64,000 bases of DNA from Candidatus Hydrogenedentota bacterium. GTDB lineage: Bacteria; Hydrogenedentota; Hydrogenedentia; Hydrogenedentales; SLHB01. Location: contig JABWCD010000004.1 in assembly GCA_013359265.1 (NCBI GenBank), positions 1-64,000 on the forward strand, written 5' to 3'. The number at the start of each line of letters is the position of its first letter. Positions within the stretch are counted from its first letter, which is position 1. A model generated the notes under the pieces. That model ran no database searches and had not been told where the DNA came from. It saw only the letters and a list, made by a program, of their open reading frames with translations. This document shows, one piece after another, positions 36,448-46,677 of the stretch. The translations under genes and the position numbers were made by a program.

Positions 36448-36898
36448 TCTCAAGGACGTCGTGAACGACGTGTTCCCGCAAATGCTGGAATCGCTGACGT
36501 TCATGTTCGCGGACCCGGACGAGGGTGTGTCCCCTCCGGGAATGCCGCACGACGCCGTCCTGGTGCGGATCGCGTTCTCCGGGGAACGCAACGGCGCAAT
36601 TGAGATGGCTATTGGCCGTTCGCTCGGATTGGAGATGGCCGGAAACCTGCTTGGCCTCGAACCGCAGGCCGACAACGCCCAGAAATACGGCGACGACGCC
36701 TTGCGGGAGCTGATGAATGTCACGTGCGGACACATCCTGACCGCGATGGCCGGCGACAGGCCGGTGTTTAACCTCACAATTCCAAGTATTTCTCCCATGG
36801 ACGGCGCGGACTGGGATGCGTTGTCGCGCGATGAGAGCGCAGCCCAGTTCTCCATAGACGGACGGCCAGTGCGAATGCGCGTCCAATTGGAGGCATAA
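36437..36898 (+). CDS. cheX: CheX-like protein (second copy)
   Basis: This 153-residue protein resembles CheC/CheX phosphatases and keeps the E-x-x-N motif as ELMN in ALRELMNVTCGHIL. The rest is divergent from the first CheX at 32465-32938. The 11-base overlap with cheY argues that it acts on that receiver. The start is an ATG at 36437 with GGGGG just upstream inside cheY. Confidence 0.75.
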   Translation: MNTNLKDVVNDVFPQMLESLTFMFADPDEGVSPPGMPHDAVLVRIAFSGERNGAIEMAIGRSLGLEMAGNLLGLEPQADNAQKYGDDALRELMNVTCGHILTAMAGDRPVFNLTIPSISPMDGADWDALSRDESAAQFSIDGRPVRMRVQLEA

Positions 36899-37984
<1,086 letters not shown>

Positions 37985-37999
37985 GGCGGCCGCGCCGCG

Positions 38000-38461
38000 T
38001 CAATCGCGCAGCAGTTCCGGCACAATCATCCAACGCACGCGCCACTGTTCTTCGCCGGCGCATTCGAGCGCGACGATTCCGCCGCGTTGAAATTGAATCG
38101 GATTGTGGCCACCTTTTGCGCGCAATAGCTCGGCAGCCAGCAATGAAAGATGGGGGAGGTGGCCTGCGATCGCCACATCGCACTTTGCCTGCGCGATCTG
38201 CTTCAGCGCGGACCGAATATCGTCGTCCGGCCGCAGTCGATCGCGCTCTTCAACAGTCCCGCCCGTTGCACGGGCCAAGATTTCCGCCGTTTCGCGCGCG
38301 CGCGTCTTGCCGCTGTGCCACACCTGAGGAATTTGCACCCCGGCTGCGGCAACACATCTCGCTACGCGTTCTACATGAGCCCTGCCCTGTTCGCTTAGCG
38401 GACGGTCGGGATTTACGTCCTTGGCGACGGCATCGCCGTGTTGCATGAGGTATAGAAACAT
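38000..38461 (-). CDS. sixA: SixA-like phosphohistidine phosphatase
   Basis: This 153-residue protein of the histidine phosphatase superfamily begins MFLYLMQHGDA. SixA in E. coli removes phosphate from the Hpt domain of ArcB. The usual RHG is QHG here, as I recall from other SixA relatives. The catalytic His and the second motif SGKTRARETAE are kept. I chose ATG 38461 with GGAGGG upstream rather than an upstream in-frame start. It runs convergent to cheB with a 15-base gap; a role on the CheA Hpt domain is possible but not shown. Confidence 0.87.
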   Translation of the reverse strand: MFLYLMQHGDAVAKDVNPDRPLSEQGRAHVERVARCVAAAGVQIPQVWHSGKTRARETAEILARATGGTVEERDRLRPDDDIRSALKQIAQAKCDVAIAGHLPHLSLLAAELLRAKGGHNPIQFQRGGIVALECAGEEQWRVRWMIVPELLRD

Positions 38462-38623
38462 GACAGACCCTCCTCGCCTATCGGCCCCCAATATGATCTA
38501 CCCGAGGCAGGGTCAAAGGAAAGCGGATTCGCGATACGCGCGTGGACGGAAAGGAGTGTTCAGGTTCGGGAACCGGGACCGCAAAACCGTTTGCGTGGCC
38601 GCAGTATCGATTTTGAAAACGCG

Positions 38624-39127
38624 TTAGTCGTAGTCGCTGGCAGGATGCTCTTCGCCTCCGTGCAACGGAACGCGGGAGAGCGCGGTGGTGAGCACGTCGA
38701 CGATGAGATCGTTCTGGCTCTTACCTTCGGCTTTTGAGGCCAGCCGTATTGCTTCGTAGAGATCGGCGGGTACTTTGATGGCCATTTTCCTCAACTCGTA
38801 TATGTTGGTGGGGTGGGGCGCGATTGGGTGCAGCGAGGAGCTTCCGCCATGCGCAAATAACTCCTCTTGTGACGGCGGTACCGGTTTCATGTGGCTCAGG
38901 TCGTCTTCCGGAAAGCAGCCCTGCAAAATCTCGAAATTGGACATGCCCTCATGAATGAGGTCCTGGATGTGCCCGCGTCCGCCCATCGCACGCAGGTGCT
39001 TTACGATCCCCGCGGGCGTCATGGCATATCCGCTTTGCTGGATAAACTCGACAGCAGCCAAACCTTCGAGTCCGCGACGCACGGCCTCGATGACACGTTC
39101 CTGTTTGGCGCGGATCTGTTGGATCAC
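38624..39127 (-). CDS. Ribbon-helix-helix protein with an unfamiliar N-terminal part
   Basis: This 167-residue protein ends with a ribbon-helix-helix DNA-binding domain (RKMAIKVPADLYEAIRLAS, about residues 112-152). The N-terminal 100 residues include a helical block (MTPAGIVKHLRAMGGRGHIQ) I cannot assign. The domain order resembles CopG/Arc-type regulators and antitoxins. The start is a GTG at 39127 with GGAG six bases before it, and a strong promoter lies at 39162-39190. No partner toxin gene is adjacent, so a regulator role is more likely than an antitoxin. Confidence 0.7.
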   Translation of the reverse strand: MIQQIRAKQERVIEAVRRGLEGLAAVEFIQQSGYAMTPAGIVKHLRAMGGRGHIQDLIHEGMSNFEILQGCFPEDDLSHMKPVPPSQEELFAHGGSSSLHPIAPHPTNIYELRKMAIKVPADLYEAIRLASKAEGKSQNDLIVDVLTTALSRVPLHGGEEHPASDYD

Positions 39128-39161
39128 GATGCGCTCCGAATGTCCTATGACTTCCCGTGGA

Positions 39162-39190
39162 AGTATAGTAAATTATTGACAGAAATGCAA
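39162..39190 (-). promoter_or_regulatory. Sigma-70-type promoter of the ribbon-helix-helix gene
   Basis: On the minus strand TTGCAT (39190-39185) and TATACT (39167-39162) are 17 bases apart, about 35 bases upstream of the GTG start at 39127. The surrounding stretch is A+T-rich. Confidence 0.55.
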
Positions 39191-39298
39191 GACATAATAG
39201 ACGCGTTCGATACCCAATCACTCTGGCACCAAACAAAACAAAAGACACCACAAGCGCATGCCTGCGGTGTCAAGGGCGTCGAACGAACTCGTACGGAT

Positions 39299-39475
39299 TT
39301 ACGACTCGAGCAAGGTGCTCGGTTGGCACTTGTCGTCAACCCACGTGAGCAGGGGAATGCCGCCGCCCTTGACCGTGAGTAGGCCCACCACCGTTGCTGC
39401 AACCGTGCATAGGACATCCTGCCAGACGGCCGCGCTACGGGGAGTTTGCTTCGAGATTTGCCTAATGTGCTTCAT
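39299..39475 (-). CDS. Small protein of 58 residues
   Basis: This short gene has an ATG at 39475, a near-perfect AGGAGGT ribosome binding site ten bases upstream and a TAA stop at 39299-39301. The product begins MKHIRQISKQTPRSAAVW and has a hydrophobic middle (VLCTVAATVVGLL) that could be one membrane segment, with a short tail carrying one more cysteine. A good promoter lies at 39556-39584. I know no family for it. Codon use in this frame looks ordinary, but the case rests mainly on the ribosome binding site and promoter. Confidence 0.6.
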   Translation of the reverse strand: MKHIRQISKQTPRSAAVWQDVLCTVAATVVGLLTVKGGGIPLLTWVDDKCQPSTLLES

Positions 39476-39555
39476 ACCAGAACGACCTCCTAAGGCGGTT
39501 CAACCAAGTCGAGTGCCATCGCACGGCGCAGCATTGGCCCGCCGAGCTTGTCAAT

Positions 39556-39584
39556 AGATTACCAACGGCGCGGCGTTTTGTCAA
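39556..39584 (-). promoter_or_regulatory. Sigma-70-type promoter of the 58-residue gene
   Basis: On the minus strand TTGACA (39584-39579) and TAATCT (39561-39556) are 17 bases apart. A second CTATTGACAA copy follows 30 bases downstream, so a repeated -35-like element is present. It lies about 80 bases ahead of the ATG at 39475. Confidence 0.5.
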
Positions 39585-39680
39585 TAGTTTTCTCCGCCGC
39601 CACCCCCTATCTATACTTGCCGGATTGAAGGGTATTACGCTAATGTCCGGCGACCGGGTGGAACCCGCGTAAGGGGGCTT

Positions 39681-40943
39681 ATGCGTCATCGTATTACTTT
39701 CTTCGTCTCGCTTGTGGGGGTGTTGATTTCCGTTGCGGCGTCCGCTGACTCGGATTTCGGCGGATTCCTCGTAAAAGATGGGAAGGCCCTGTTCCCGATT
39801 GGTTTCTACGAACTGCCGGGGGACGATGCGGGCCTGCGCGCGATGGCTGACGCCAGCGCCAACATCATCCGCTGTGGTTCACGGGCGGACCTGGATCGGG
39901 TCGAGGCGGTGGGCATGCTGGGCTGGGTTCCGCTTCCGCTGCACACCGGCGTGACTGATGAGTTGCGCAGGCAGGTTGCCGAACTGGTGGACCACCCGGC
40001 GCTCGCGGTGTGGGAGGGCCCGGACGAGGTGGTCTGGAACTTTACCGCATTCAGCGGCCTGCACAAGTCGATGGGGGTATACGAAAACGCCAATGAATGG
40101 TGGGAGCAGACGCCGCGCGCAATCGAATACTCCGAGTCCGAAGCGGCAAGGATTATTCCGAATATGCGCGCCTCCGCCGAGTTGATCCGTTCGATTGACG
40201 GAAAGCGCAGGCCCGTGTGGATGAACGAGGCGCTCCGCAGCGATGCAAGATTTGTGCGGCAGTACCTGCCGTTCATCGATGTCGTGGGCTGCGATATCTA
40301 TCCGGTGAAGACATCGGATCGGAATATCGAACGCATGGGCAGCGCGACAGACCGTTGGATGCAGATTGCCAAGGGCAAACCGGTGTGGATGGTGCTGCAG
40401 GCGTTTTCGTGGGACGAACTCGGCGCGGAGTATGCCGACCGCGGCAACGCGTACCCGGCATTTGCCGAATCGCGGTTCATGGCATACGACGTTATTGCTC
40501 ACGGTGCGCGAGGCATTATGTACTGGGGCTCGCACTATCTGAAATCCGATGCGTGCCGTTGGTCGATTTATTCGCTGGTATCGGAATTGGCCGCGCTCAA
40601 CTCCTTCCTGGTCGCGCAGGACGAAGCCGGTGTGAAACTCGAACTGATCGAACTGACCGACGAGCGAACCGGCCTGGGTGTTCACATGATTGTGCGGCGA
40701 TCCGGCGAGGACTGGCTTATCGCGATCGTGAACGAAGACGGTGTCGCGCGGATGGGCGTCGAAATCTCGGGCTTAAGTGCAATAGACGGACGCGACGTGA
40801 TGCTGCTCTACGGAGACGAAACCCACCGCGTTTCGGGCGGCGAGATCATCGTCCGCCTGCAACCAAAGGAAGTGAAAGTGTACTGTACGTCGCGGGCGTT
40901 CGAGTCGGAGCGCCGGGAATATCGCGACTTCGCCGGAAAGTAG
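39681..40943 (+). CDS. Secreted TIM-barrel glycosidase-like protein
   Basis: This 420-residue protein has a signal peptide (ITFFVSLVGVLISVAASAD) and then a fold that reads like a glycoside hydrolase TIM barrel: PIGFYELPGDDAG at the start, LAVWEGPDEVVWN with acidic residues near strand 4, and IDVVGCDIYPVK and RPVWMNEAL further on. The C-terminal part (about 320-400) resembles a small beta domain. I cannot name the family. A beta-galactosidase or mannanase-like enzyme acting on extracellular glycan is a reasonable reading. AAGGGGG precedes ATG 39681. Confidence 0.65.
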   Translation: MRHRITFFVSLVGVLISVAASADSDFGGFLVKDGKALFPIGFYELPGDDAGLRAMADASANIIRCGSRADLDRVEAVGMLGWVPLPLHTGVTDELRRQVAELVDHPALAVWEGPDEVVWNFTAFSGLHKSMGVYENANEWWEQTPRAIEYSESEAARIIPNMRASAELIRSIDGKRRPVWMNEALRSDARFVRQYLPFIDVVGCDIYPVKTSDRNIERMGSATDRWMQIAKGKPVWMVLQAFSWDELGAEYADRGNAYPAFAESRFMAYDVIAHGARGIMYWGSHYLKSDACRWSIYSLVSELAALNSFLVAQDEAGVKLELIELTDERTGLGVHMIVRRSGEDWLIAIVNEDGVARMGVEISGLSAIDGRDVMLLYGDETHRVSGGEIIVRLQPKEVKVYCTSRAFESERREYRDFAGK

Positions 40944-40949
40944 GACGGG

Positions 40950-41444
40950 TTATGCGGGGGACTGTTTCGGTTTGGGCGTCGCTACAAAAATCGTGGCTTT
41001 GTTGGTAGTCGATTTGCCCTCGCTTGCCGCTACTTCCTGCGACGGATAGGAAATCGTATATTCCGTTCCGGCAACCAGCACCTTGGCGGAGTCGTCCCTT
41101 CGCAGATCGATGGACGTGGTTTCCATTCTCGAGATGATGTCGAGAACGACGTGACTGTCGTCGCCATCCTTCAGCAATATCTCAAACAGACCGGGGCCGT
41201 TGCGGTGGGCAACCGGAAACTTGTCCCCGATGGCGGCCGAACCCATGAGCATGATGGTTTCGCCCCTGGAACCGGGCCACTCGGAGAACGAGGTCCATAC
41301 GGCCCCGCGCGAGGATTCAAGCCCGTTCGTTGGCGGCGATCCCGGTACAAACCGCAGGCGAACAACCTCCGCCGATCGTGCATTGTCGTTGGTGGCGCAA
41401 CCGGCCGAAACCAGGCAGCAAAGCAATACGATTCGAATGCGCAT
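40950..41444 (-). CDS. Small lipoprotein
   Basis: This 164-residue protein begins MRIRIVLLCCLVSAGC, a lipoprotein signal with Cys16 as the acylated residue. The mature part is polar and beta-rich, with no motif I recognise. Start ATG 41444 lies eight bases after GGAGG; an ATG six bases upstream is too close to that site. It runs convergent to the glycosidase-like gene with a gap of only six bases. Function unknown. Confidence 0.68.
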   Translation of the reverse strand: MRIRIVLLCCLVSAGCATNDNARSAEVVRLRFVPGSPPTNGLESSRGAVWTSFSEWPGSRGETIMLMGSAAIGDKFPVAHRNGPGLFEILLKDGDDSHVVLDIISRMETTSIDLRRDDSAKVLVAGTEYTISYPSQEVAASEGKSTTNKATIFVATPKPKQSPA

Positions 41445-41513
41445 CTGCATACCCTCCGCGCCAATCAGTAGTAGTATTCAAGCAGCGAGATTCCAATGCA
41501 AGAGGATCGACCG

Positions 41514-42395
41514 TCAATTCGTTGACGTTTCGGCCGGCGCGAAGGTGCGTTGCAGATACTTGCGATTCGCGATGTAGCTCTCGATGACGTCGCCGCCGGG
41601 CGGGACGGCGCCTTCAATTTGCACCGGGCCCGAGTAACCGATGTCGTCAATCGCGGCGCGGACTTTGGCGAAATCGACGCGACCCTCGCCGAGCAGCGAG
41701 CCGTCTTCCTTCATGTGGAACTCGCATATTTGCCCTTGTTTGCCAAGCCAACGGATTTCCTTGTCGATGTCGTAGCCACGCTCGGTCGAGTTGGCGACGT
41801 CGTAATAGACCTTGACCGACGGCGAGCCGACGCGGTCAATGATGCGCATATGGTCTTCGGCGCTGAGCCAACTTTCGATGCCGAGGACGACGCCCTTCTT
41901 CTCGGCTTTGGGAGCGACGTCCCTAAGGCGCCGCACGGTTTCGTCCGTGCCGGCGGGGTCATTGCGAAGGTCGCCGTGGTGAAAGAACGCGAGCAGCACC
42001 ACGCGGCAACCCAGCGCCCCGCAAACGTCGATGCTGTCGCTGACCCAGGCGATCGTGCGCGGATCGCTTTTGTATGGAATGTTGTTTAGTTCGCCGATGG
42101 CAAGCGACAACACTTCGATGCCCGTCGTCGCGACTGCGGCTTTGTATTGGTCCTGCATTTCGGTGCGGCGAAGGTGCATGTCGTTGGCCAGGTTTCCAAG
42201 ACTTACTTGCACCCCGTCGAGGCCAATCGTCTTGGCTATATCAAGCGCCGCCGGGTTTGCCGTCATACCTATGGACCAGTCACACGCGCCGATCTTGATG
42301 CGAGGCTTGGTATTTGCCGCACGGCCCGGGGCGAACGAGCCGAGAGCAGCGGCAGTCAGCGTTCCGGCGATAAACTGGCGCCGACTGGTTGACAT
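41514..42395 (-). CDS. Tat-exported TIM-barrel sugar phosphate isomerase/epimerase
   Basis: This 293-residue protein has a twin-arginine signal (TSRRQFIAGTLTAAALGSF) and then a xylose-isomerase-like TIM barrel. The segments IGACDWSIGM, GLDGVQVSLG, EVLSLAIGELN and GVVLGIESWLSAEDH follow the order of the sugar-isomerase/endonuclease IV superfamily, where such acidic residues bind a divalent metal. Many relatives handle ketosugars or inositols; the substrate here is unknown. It ends 69 bases before the lipoprotein gene on the same strand. Confidence 0.83.
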   Translation of the reverse strand: MSTSRRQFIAGTLTAAALGSFAPGRAANTKPRIKIGACDWSIGMTANPAALDIAKTIGLDGVQVSLGNLANDMHLRRTEMQDQYKAAVATTGIEVLSLAIGELNNIPYKSDPRTIAWVSDSIDVCGALGCRVVLLAFFHHGDLRNDPAGTDETVRRLRDVAPKAEKKGVVLGIESWLSAEDHMRIIDRVGSPSVKVYYDVANSTERGYDIDKEIRWLGKQGQICEFHMKEDGSLLGEGRVDFAKVRAAIDDIGYSGPVQIEGAVPPGGDVIESYIANRKYLQRTFAPAETSTN

Positions 42396-42556
42396 GATCC
42401 AAAAGGCTCCCCGAGGTTAATGAACAGTATAGCCGGAGTTTCCATCCGATCGTACGAGCGCGCGAGCATTTTGGCAAGCGGGCGCCCGTTCACAACTACA
42501 TTGTAGTTATACAGCCACATAGGGTCGGGACGTGCGCGTTGCCGGTGCATGGCGCC

Positions 42557-43672
42557 CTACGGTTTGGTCAATGGGTACCCCTGCCAAACATACTCGAGCG
42601 CTTGAGGGAGCAGTTGCTCTTTTACACTACGCTCGCAATGTCTGGCGTTGCGGGCGAAGGTGAACTGGTACGCGTACCCTTTGCCGGCGAGGGCTTTGGC
42701 CATGCGTTCGTTGGCGAGGACCCAGTCGTGCATATCGTCGCGCATGATGTTGGGATTGAGCAGGTCCTTGTCGCCGACGTGCATCCAAATGCGGAGCGGT
42801 TTGACGGGGCTGTTCGGGATGATGGTTTCGTGGAAGCCCCATGCGCCGTGTGGCGTGTCGGGGTTGTACGGCCATTGCTGATTCACGAAGGTGCCGGAGA
42901 ACGAGAGCACGCGGCGGTATAGATCGGGCCGGTACCAGGCCATGATCATAGCGCAGGCGCCGCCGGAACTGCAGCCCATCGTGGCGCGGCCGTTGGGGTC
43001 TTTCGTGAGTATCACATTGCACCTGGCTTCGACAAGCGGCAACACTTCGGTCTCGACGAATTCCGCGTAGTTGCCGGACATGGTGTCGTATTCGAGGCCG
43101 CGTTGGCTGCCTTGGGCGTCGCCACTGCCGTTGCCAATCGAGATGGCGATCATGACCGGGACGCGCGCTTGCGCGATTAGATTGTCGAGCGCGGTAAACA
43201 AAAGCGGATCGGGGCCGTCCGCACCGATGATGAACGGCGCTTCGGCGCCCAACACGTATTGTTGCGGGACGTATACGGCGACTTTGCGCGTGTACGGCGC
43301 GGGGCGGCTCGTGGTGACGATGAGCTTCGCGGGGTTGTCGGGATCGGGCGCGCCGAAGGTATCTTTGTCGCGCGCGATGCCGGGATAGATTTTGCTGTCG
43401 GTCGATCGCATGACGAGTTCGTGAATCGTGCCGTGTGGAACATCGTCGCGGACGATCATCTCCGGCGCGGGATTGTGCGTGGGGCCGATGATGAAATTGC
43501 CATTTGCATTGACGGGAGGGACCGCGCCGTCGGGCAGTTCGGTTGCCTCGACGTATCCCGGCGTGTGGGGATCGCGTGCTGGCGGCTCGGGGCGTGGCGT
43601 GGCGGCGTGCGCGGCGAACAGGCCCGTCGTGGCGCTTGCGAGCAGTAGTGCGCGGGCAAGTCTCATTCTCAC
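42557..43672 (-). CDS. Secreted alpha/beta-hydrolase esterase
   Basis: This 371-residue protein has a signal peptide (LARALLLASATTGLFAAHA) and then an esterase-D-type alpha/beta hydrolase domain. The nucleophile elbow is MGCSSGGACA (Ser in GCSSGG). A likely catalytic histidine lies in NARHCERSV and an acidic residue in HVGDKDLLNPN. Relatives include feruloyl and acetyl-xylan esterases and enterochelin esterase, which cut ester groups from plant or algal glycans. Start GTG 43672 has AAGGAGG 11 bases upstream. It follows the 597-residue glycosidase-like gene by 21 bases. Confidence 0.8.
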   Translation of the reverse strand: MRMRLARALLLASATTGLFAAHAATPRPEPPARDPHTPGYVEATELPDGAVPPVNANGNFIIGPTHNPAPEMIVRDDVPHGTIHELVMRSTDSKIYPGIARDKDTFGAPDPDNPAKLIVTTSRPAPYTRKVAVYVPQQYVLGAEAPFIIGADGPDPLLFTALDNLIAQARVPVMIAISIGNGSGDAQGSQRGLEYDTMSGNYAEFVETEVLPLVEARCNVILTKDPNGRATMGCSSGGACAMIMAWYRPDLYRRVLSFSGTFVNQQWPYNPDTPHGAWGFHETIIPNSPVKPLRIWMHVGDKDLLNPNIMRDDMHDWVLANERMAKALAGKGYAYQFTFARNARHCERSVKEQLLPQALEYVWQGYPLTKP

Positions 43673-43693
43673 GGTTCGAGGGTCCTCCTTCGT

Positions 43694-45487
43694 TTAGCGT
43701 CTTCCCTGGCGATCGACGGCGCGTTTCAAGGGTGGGCGCACACGGTGGTGATACGGATCGTCGGTTTCAATCTCGCAGTGGTAAAGCTCGACCAGCCGCA
43801 GCATCGCGGCGTCCGCGGCGGGAGATTCGAGGCCGCCGCCTGCGAACCGTTCGCGATCGAGGATTGTGCGGAGGTGGAGGATTTCCCAGCGCCAGTTGCG
43901 TTTGGCCCAATCGGGCAGACGGCCGTGCACGTTTTCCGCGAGCTGTGCGGCTCGCAGCACGGCGGCCGTGTCGACCGGCTTCTTTTGATACGACGCGCTC
44001 GCGGCGAGTTCTAAATCCGCGACGATGACCTGCACATCTTCGGTTACGCCCGGACCGAATTCGTACGCGATGTATTCCGCCAATGTGTCGCGCGAGGTCC
44101 GATCGGGGTCCCAATAGAATTGCGCGACGACGGCCTTGTTCATGTCTTCGTAGATGCCCTCGCTGTACGGGAACCCGCCTTGGACCACGTCCTTTACCTG
44201 GTCCCACAGACGTTGATAGCGCGAAGGCAGCGGATTGGCGCCGACGCCTCCCCACGGCGAGTTGCCCCACATACTGATCTCGGGGAAGTTGAGCAGGGGC
44301 AGGTTGCCGGGCACGCCGTGGTCCAGCGGATAGCGCGGGAAGTCTTCGTGAGAATCGGCGAGGATGTAATCGAGCCATTCGTTTCCTTTGGCGAGACTGT
44401 CCGCCAGACCTTGCCATTCGCCTTCGGGCGGCGTATCGAACATCCATGTGCTGAGGACCGATTTTAGATTGGGGAAATAATTGCGGCCGAGTTCCGCGAA
44501 GTCGCGCGAGATATTGAGATAGCCGTTCGATCCCCACGGCGCGCACTTCGCGCACGCGCACCCGCCCTCGTCGTAGGGCCAGAACACGACGATGTCAAGT
44601 CCGACGTCCGAGAGTTCCTCGTACAAACGACGCGCGTTGCGCATGAGGTACGCATGGCCTTCCGGAACGCTTGGGCAAATTGGATGTCCGCTGTTGCCGC
44701 GGCGGCGTGTGGGGTCCGGCAGGGGCGTCGCGCGGATTTCTTTCGGGGCGCCGATGAACATGGTGTTGTTTACGCCGGTGGCGAACTGGATGCCCAACTC
44801 GTGGGCGGTTTTCGCGTACGTGCGCAGCATTTCCATCGCGGAGGCGGCCTGGGGATCGTCCCAGTCGTGCAGGTTGATCATCGGGAAGATTACCTTGACG
44901 GCATTCACGCCCCACAGCGCCAAGTCTTCCATGTAACGCGCGATTTCAGGCGGAGACGCCTGGTGGTACCAATTGTGGAAGTGCGAGGCGAAATACATGC
45001 CGCGAAGCGAACCACGGGGCGAGGAAGTCCCGCGCCATGCGGACGCATTGAACTCTCCGCCCGCATACTCTGACGTGCGCAGAAATTTTCCGACGCCGTA
45101 CAGCAGGCCCGATGGCGATCCGCCGCAGACGCGGATCGCGGTATCGTGGGCATCGATGCGAAATGACTCAGCGGATAGTGCGTCATCAACCGTCAGGATG
45201 AGACCCGGATCGCCGGTTGACTCGATTACGTGGGCCGAAGAGCGCTGCTCGATGCGGTCCTTCAGAATCGCGGCGGTGCGGGCAACGAGTGGATGATTCT
45301 TGTTCGCGACGTGTACGCGGACGCGCTGCTTGGCATTGTCGCCTCCGCGATCCGGAACGTTGCGGTGCGCGCAGCCGAGCATGCCCACGCCCAGTGTGGT
45401 GAGCGCACTATGTGTAAGAAATGCTCTGCGACCGATTGTTTGCACGTCCAATCTTTGCTCCCATTCCGTTCGAACATGACTCGCCAT
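43694..45487 (-). CDS. Tat-exported glycoside hydrolase-like lipoprotein
   Basis: This 597-residue protein has a twin-arginine signal (GRRAFLTHSALTTLGVGMLGC) that ends in a lipobox-like LGC, so it may be a Tat-exported lipoprotein. The N-terminal domain resembles the beta domain found before glucuronidase and hexosaminidase barrels, and the body is a TIM-barrel-like region with GVNAVKVIFPMINLHDW and FWPYDEGGCACAKCAPWG, whose acidic pair may be catalytic. GH67, GH115 and DUF4838-type proteins are the nearest families I can name, without certainty. It probably removes a sugar from glycans in the same operon as the sialidase-like protein and esterase. Confidence 0.6.
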   Translation of the reverse strand: MASHVRTEWEQRLDVQTIGRRAFLTHSALTTLGVGMLGCAHRNVPDRGGDNAKQRVRVHVANKNHPLVARTAAILKDRIEQRSSAHVIESTGDPGLILTVDDALSAESFRIDAHDTAIRVCGGSPSGLLYGVGKFLRTSEYAGGEFNASAWRGTSSPRGSLRGMYFASHFHNWYHQASPPEIARYMEDLALWGVNAVKVIFPMINLHDWDDPQAASAMEMLRTYAKTAHELGIQFATGVNNTMFIGAPKEIRATPLPDPTRRRGNSGHPICPSVPEGHAYLMRNARRLYEELSDVGLDIVVFWPYDEGGCACAKCAPWGSNGYLNISRDFAELGRNYFPNLKSVLSTWMFDTPPEGEWQGLADSLAKGNEWLDYILADSHEDFPRYPLDHGVPGNLPLLNFPEISMWGNSPWGGVGANPLPSRYQRLWDQVKDVVQGGFPYSEGIYEDMNKAVVAQFYWDPDRTSRDTLAEYIAYEFGPGVTEDVQVIVADLELAASASYQKKPVDTAAVLRAAQLAENVHGRLPDWAKRNWRWEILHLRTILDRERFAGGGLESPAADAAMLRLVELYHCEIETDDPYHHRVRPPLKRAVDRQGRR

Positions 45488-45573
45488 ACTTGCACACCTC
45501 GTGAGATTATGGCCATGGAATCGCGCGTCGAGCGCGGGAGGTGCTCATAACCGAATAGTGAATGCGTGCGCCA

Positions 45574-46677
45574 TCACTCTTCCTGCATTGCCGGGTCCCA
45601 GATGGTCGCGGCGATGTAGCGTTCCTTTGCGGTGGCGTCGTTGTAGTAGGTGCAGGTGACAATTTTTCCGTCAGGGCGTTGGGCGCTGCGTGGATAGCCG
45701 AGGTCCCAGCGGGCGCCGTCGTGGCGCACGATGATTTCGTTGCTCCAGGTTTGGCCTTCGTCGCTGGAGAGGATTGCGCGGACACCGTAGGGGGCGTGGC
45801 GCCAGCCGTAGATCAGCGCGAGCCGGCCGTCGGCAAGCCGGATGAGGCTGGCGGGATTTCCCGCGTTGTCGATTTTGGGTTTGTCGAGCAGGTACCACGA
45901 CTTGCCCTCGTCCGGCGAGAGGTAGGCGTCGAGCCACCACGATTTTTTCCCATCGAATTGTCCGCCGTGGCGGATGATGGAGAGGAATGCGCCGCTTGCG
46001 AGGCGGACGGTGGACGGCATAATCGCGTAGCCGTACGTGTTCACGGGCGGCTGTTTGCCAATCCATCCGACGTGCTGCCATGTAAGGCCGCCATCGCGCG
46101 TGCGCGCGCAATAGGGCCACCCCTCCTTGCCATCGTCTTTCGGCGACGTGAGGAACACAAACATGTCGTGTTTACCGTTCACGATGTAGTCGGTGCGCGC
46201 GAGCAGGCCGGGCCGGTCAAAGGTGGGAAAGGAGAAGGGCCCGTTCCATGTCTTGCAGCGGTCCGTGCTGAAGTAGAAAGCGGCGTTCTGCGATCGGAAC
46301 TTGAAGGCGAAGTCCGGATGCGTGAAATCAATCGCTTCGTGTAATGCAGTCGGCTCGGTTTCCTTCTCATCGTCGTTGAGGAACGACGGCTTCTCGATAG
46401 TCCACGATTCGCCGCCGTCGAGCGTACGCGCCTGGCGTTGCGTCTGCGGGGGCTTGATGGGGTGGCCGCCAATCTTGTCGTTGTCGAATGTACCCACGAC
46501 GAACCCGACGACCATTTCATTACCCCAGGCCCACATGCCGTTGTTTGCGGGCCAGCCGGCGAACTTTTCGGTTTCCTTGAACACGACAACGTTTTTGACG
46601 GACGCAGGCCATTGCGCGAATGCGTTAGCGTCTGCAAAAAGTAATGCGGCAATTAAGGTCGTGGCGATGCGGGCCAT
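45574..46677 (-). CDS. Secreted sialidase-like Asp-box protein
   Basis: This 367-residue protein has a signal peptide (ARIATTLIAALLFADANAFA) and then a beta-propeller with five Asp-box-like motifs, S/T-x-D-x-G-x-T/S-W: TLDGGESW, STDRCKTW, TRDGGLTW, SPDEGKSW and SSDEGQTW. Asp boxes mark the neuraminidase fold. The arginine triad of true sialidases cannot be judged without alignment, so hydrolysis of sialic acid is not established. I chose ATG 46677 with GGGGGA upstream. It starts a minus-strand run that continues through the glycosidase-like, esterase and isomerase genes. Confidence 0.8.
   Translation of the reverse strand: MARIATTLIAALLFADANAFAQWPASVKNVVVFKETEKFAGWPANNGMWAWGNEMVVGFVVGTFDNDKIGGHPIKPPQTQRQARTLDGGESWTIEKPSFLNDDEKETEPTALHEAIDFTHPDFAFKFRSQNAAFYFSTDRCKTWNGPFSFPTFDRPGLLARTDYIVNGKHDMFVFLTSPKDDGKEGWPYCARTRDGGLTWQHVGWIGKQPPVNTYGYAIMPSTVRLASGAFLSIIRHGGQFDGKKSWWLDAYLSPDEGKSWYLLDKPKIDNAGNPASLIRLADGRLALIYGWRHAPYGVRAILSSDEGQTWSNEIIVRHDGARWDLGYPRSAQRPDGKIVTCTYYNDATAKERYIAATIWDPAMQEE

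Noticed and set aside
39145-39417. 90-codon minus-strand frame overlapping the 58-residue gene
   Set aside because: No ribosome binding site. The frame starting at 39475 has AGGAGGT and a promoter at the right distance.
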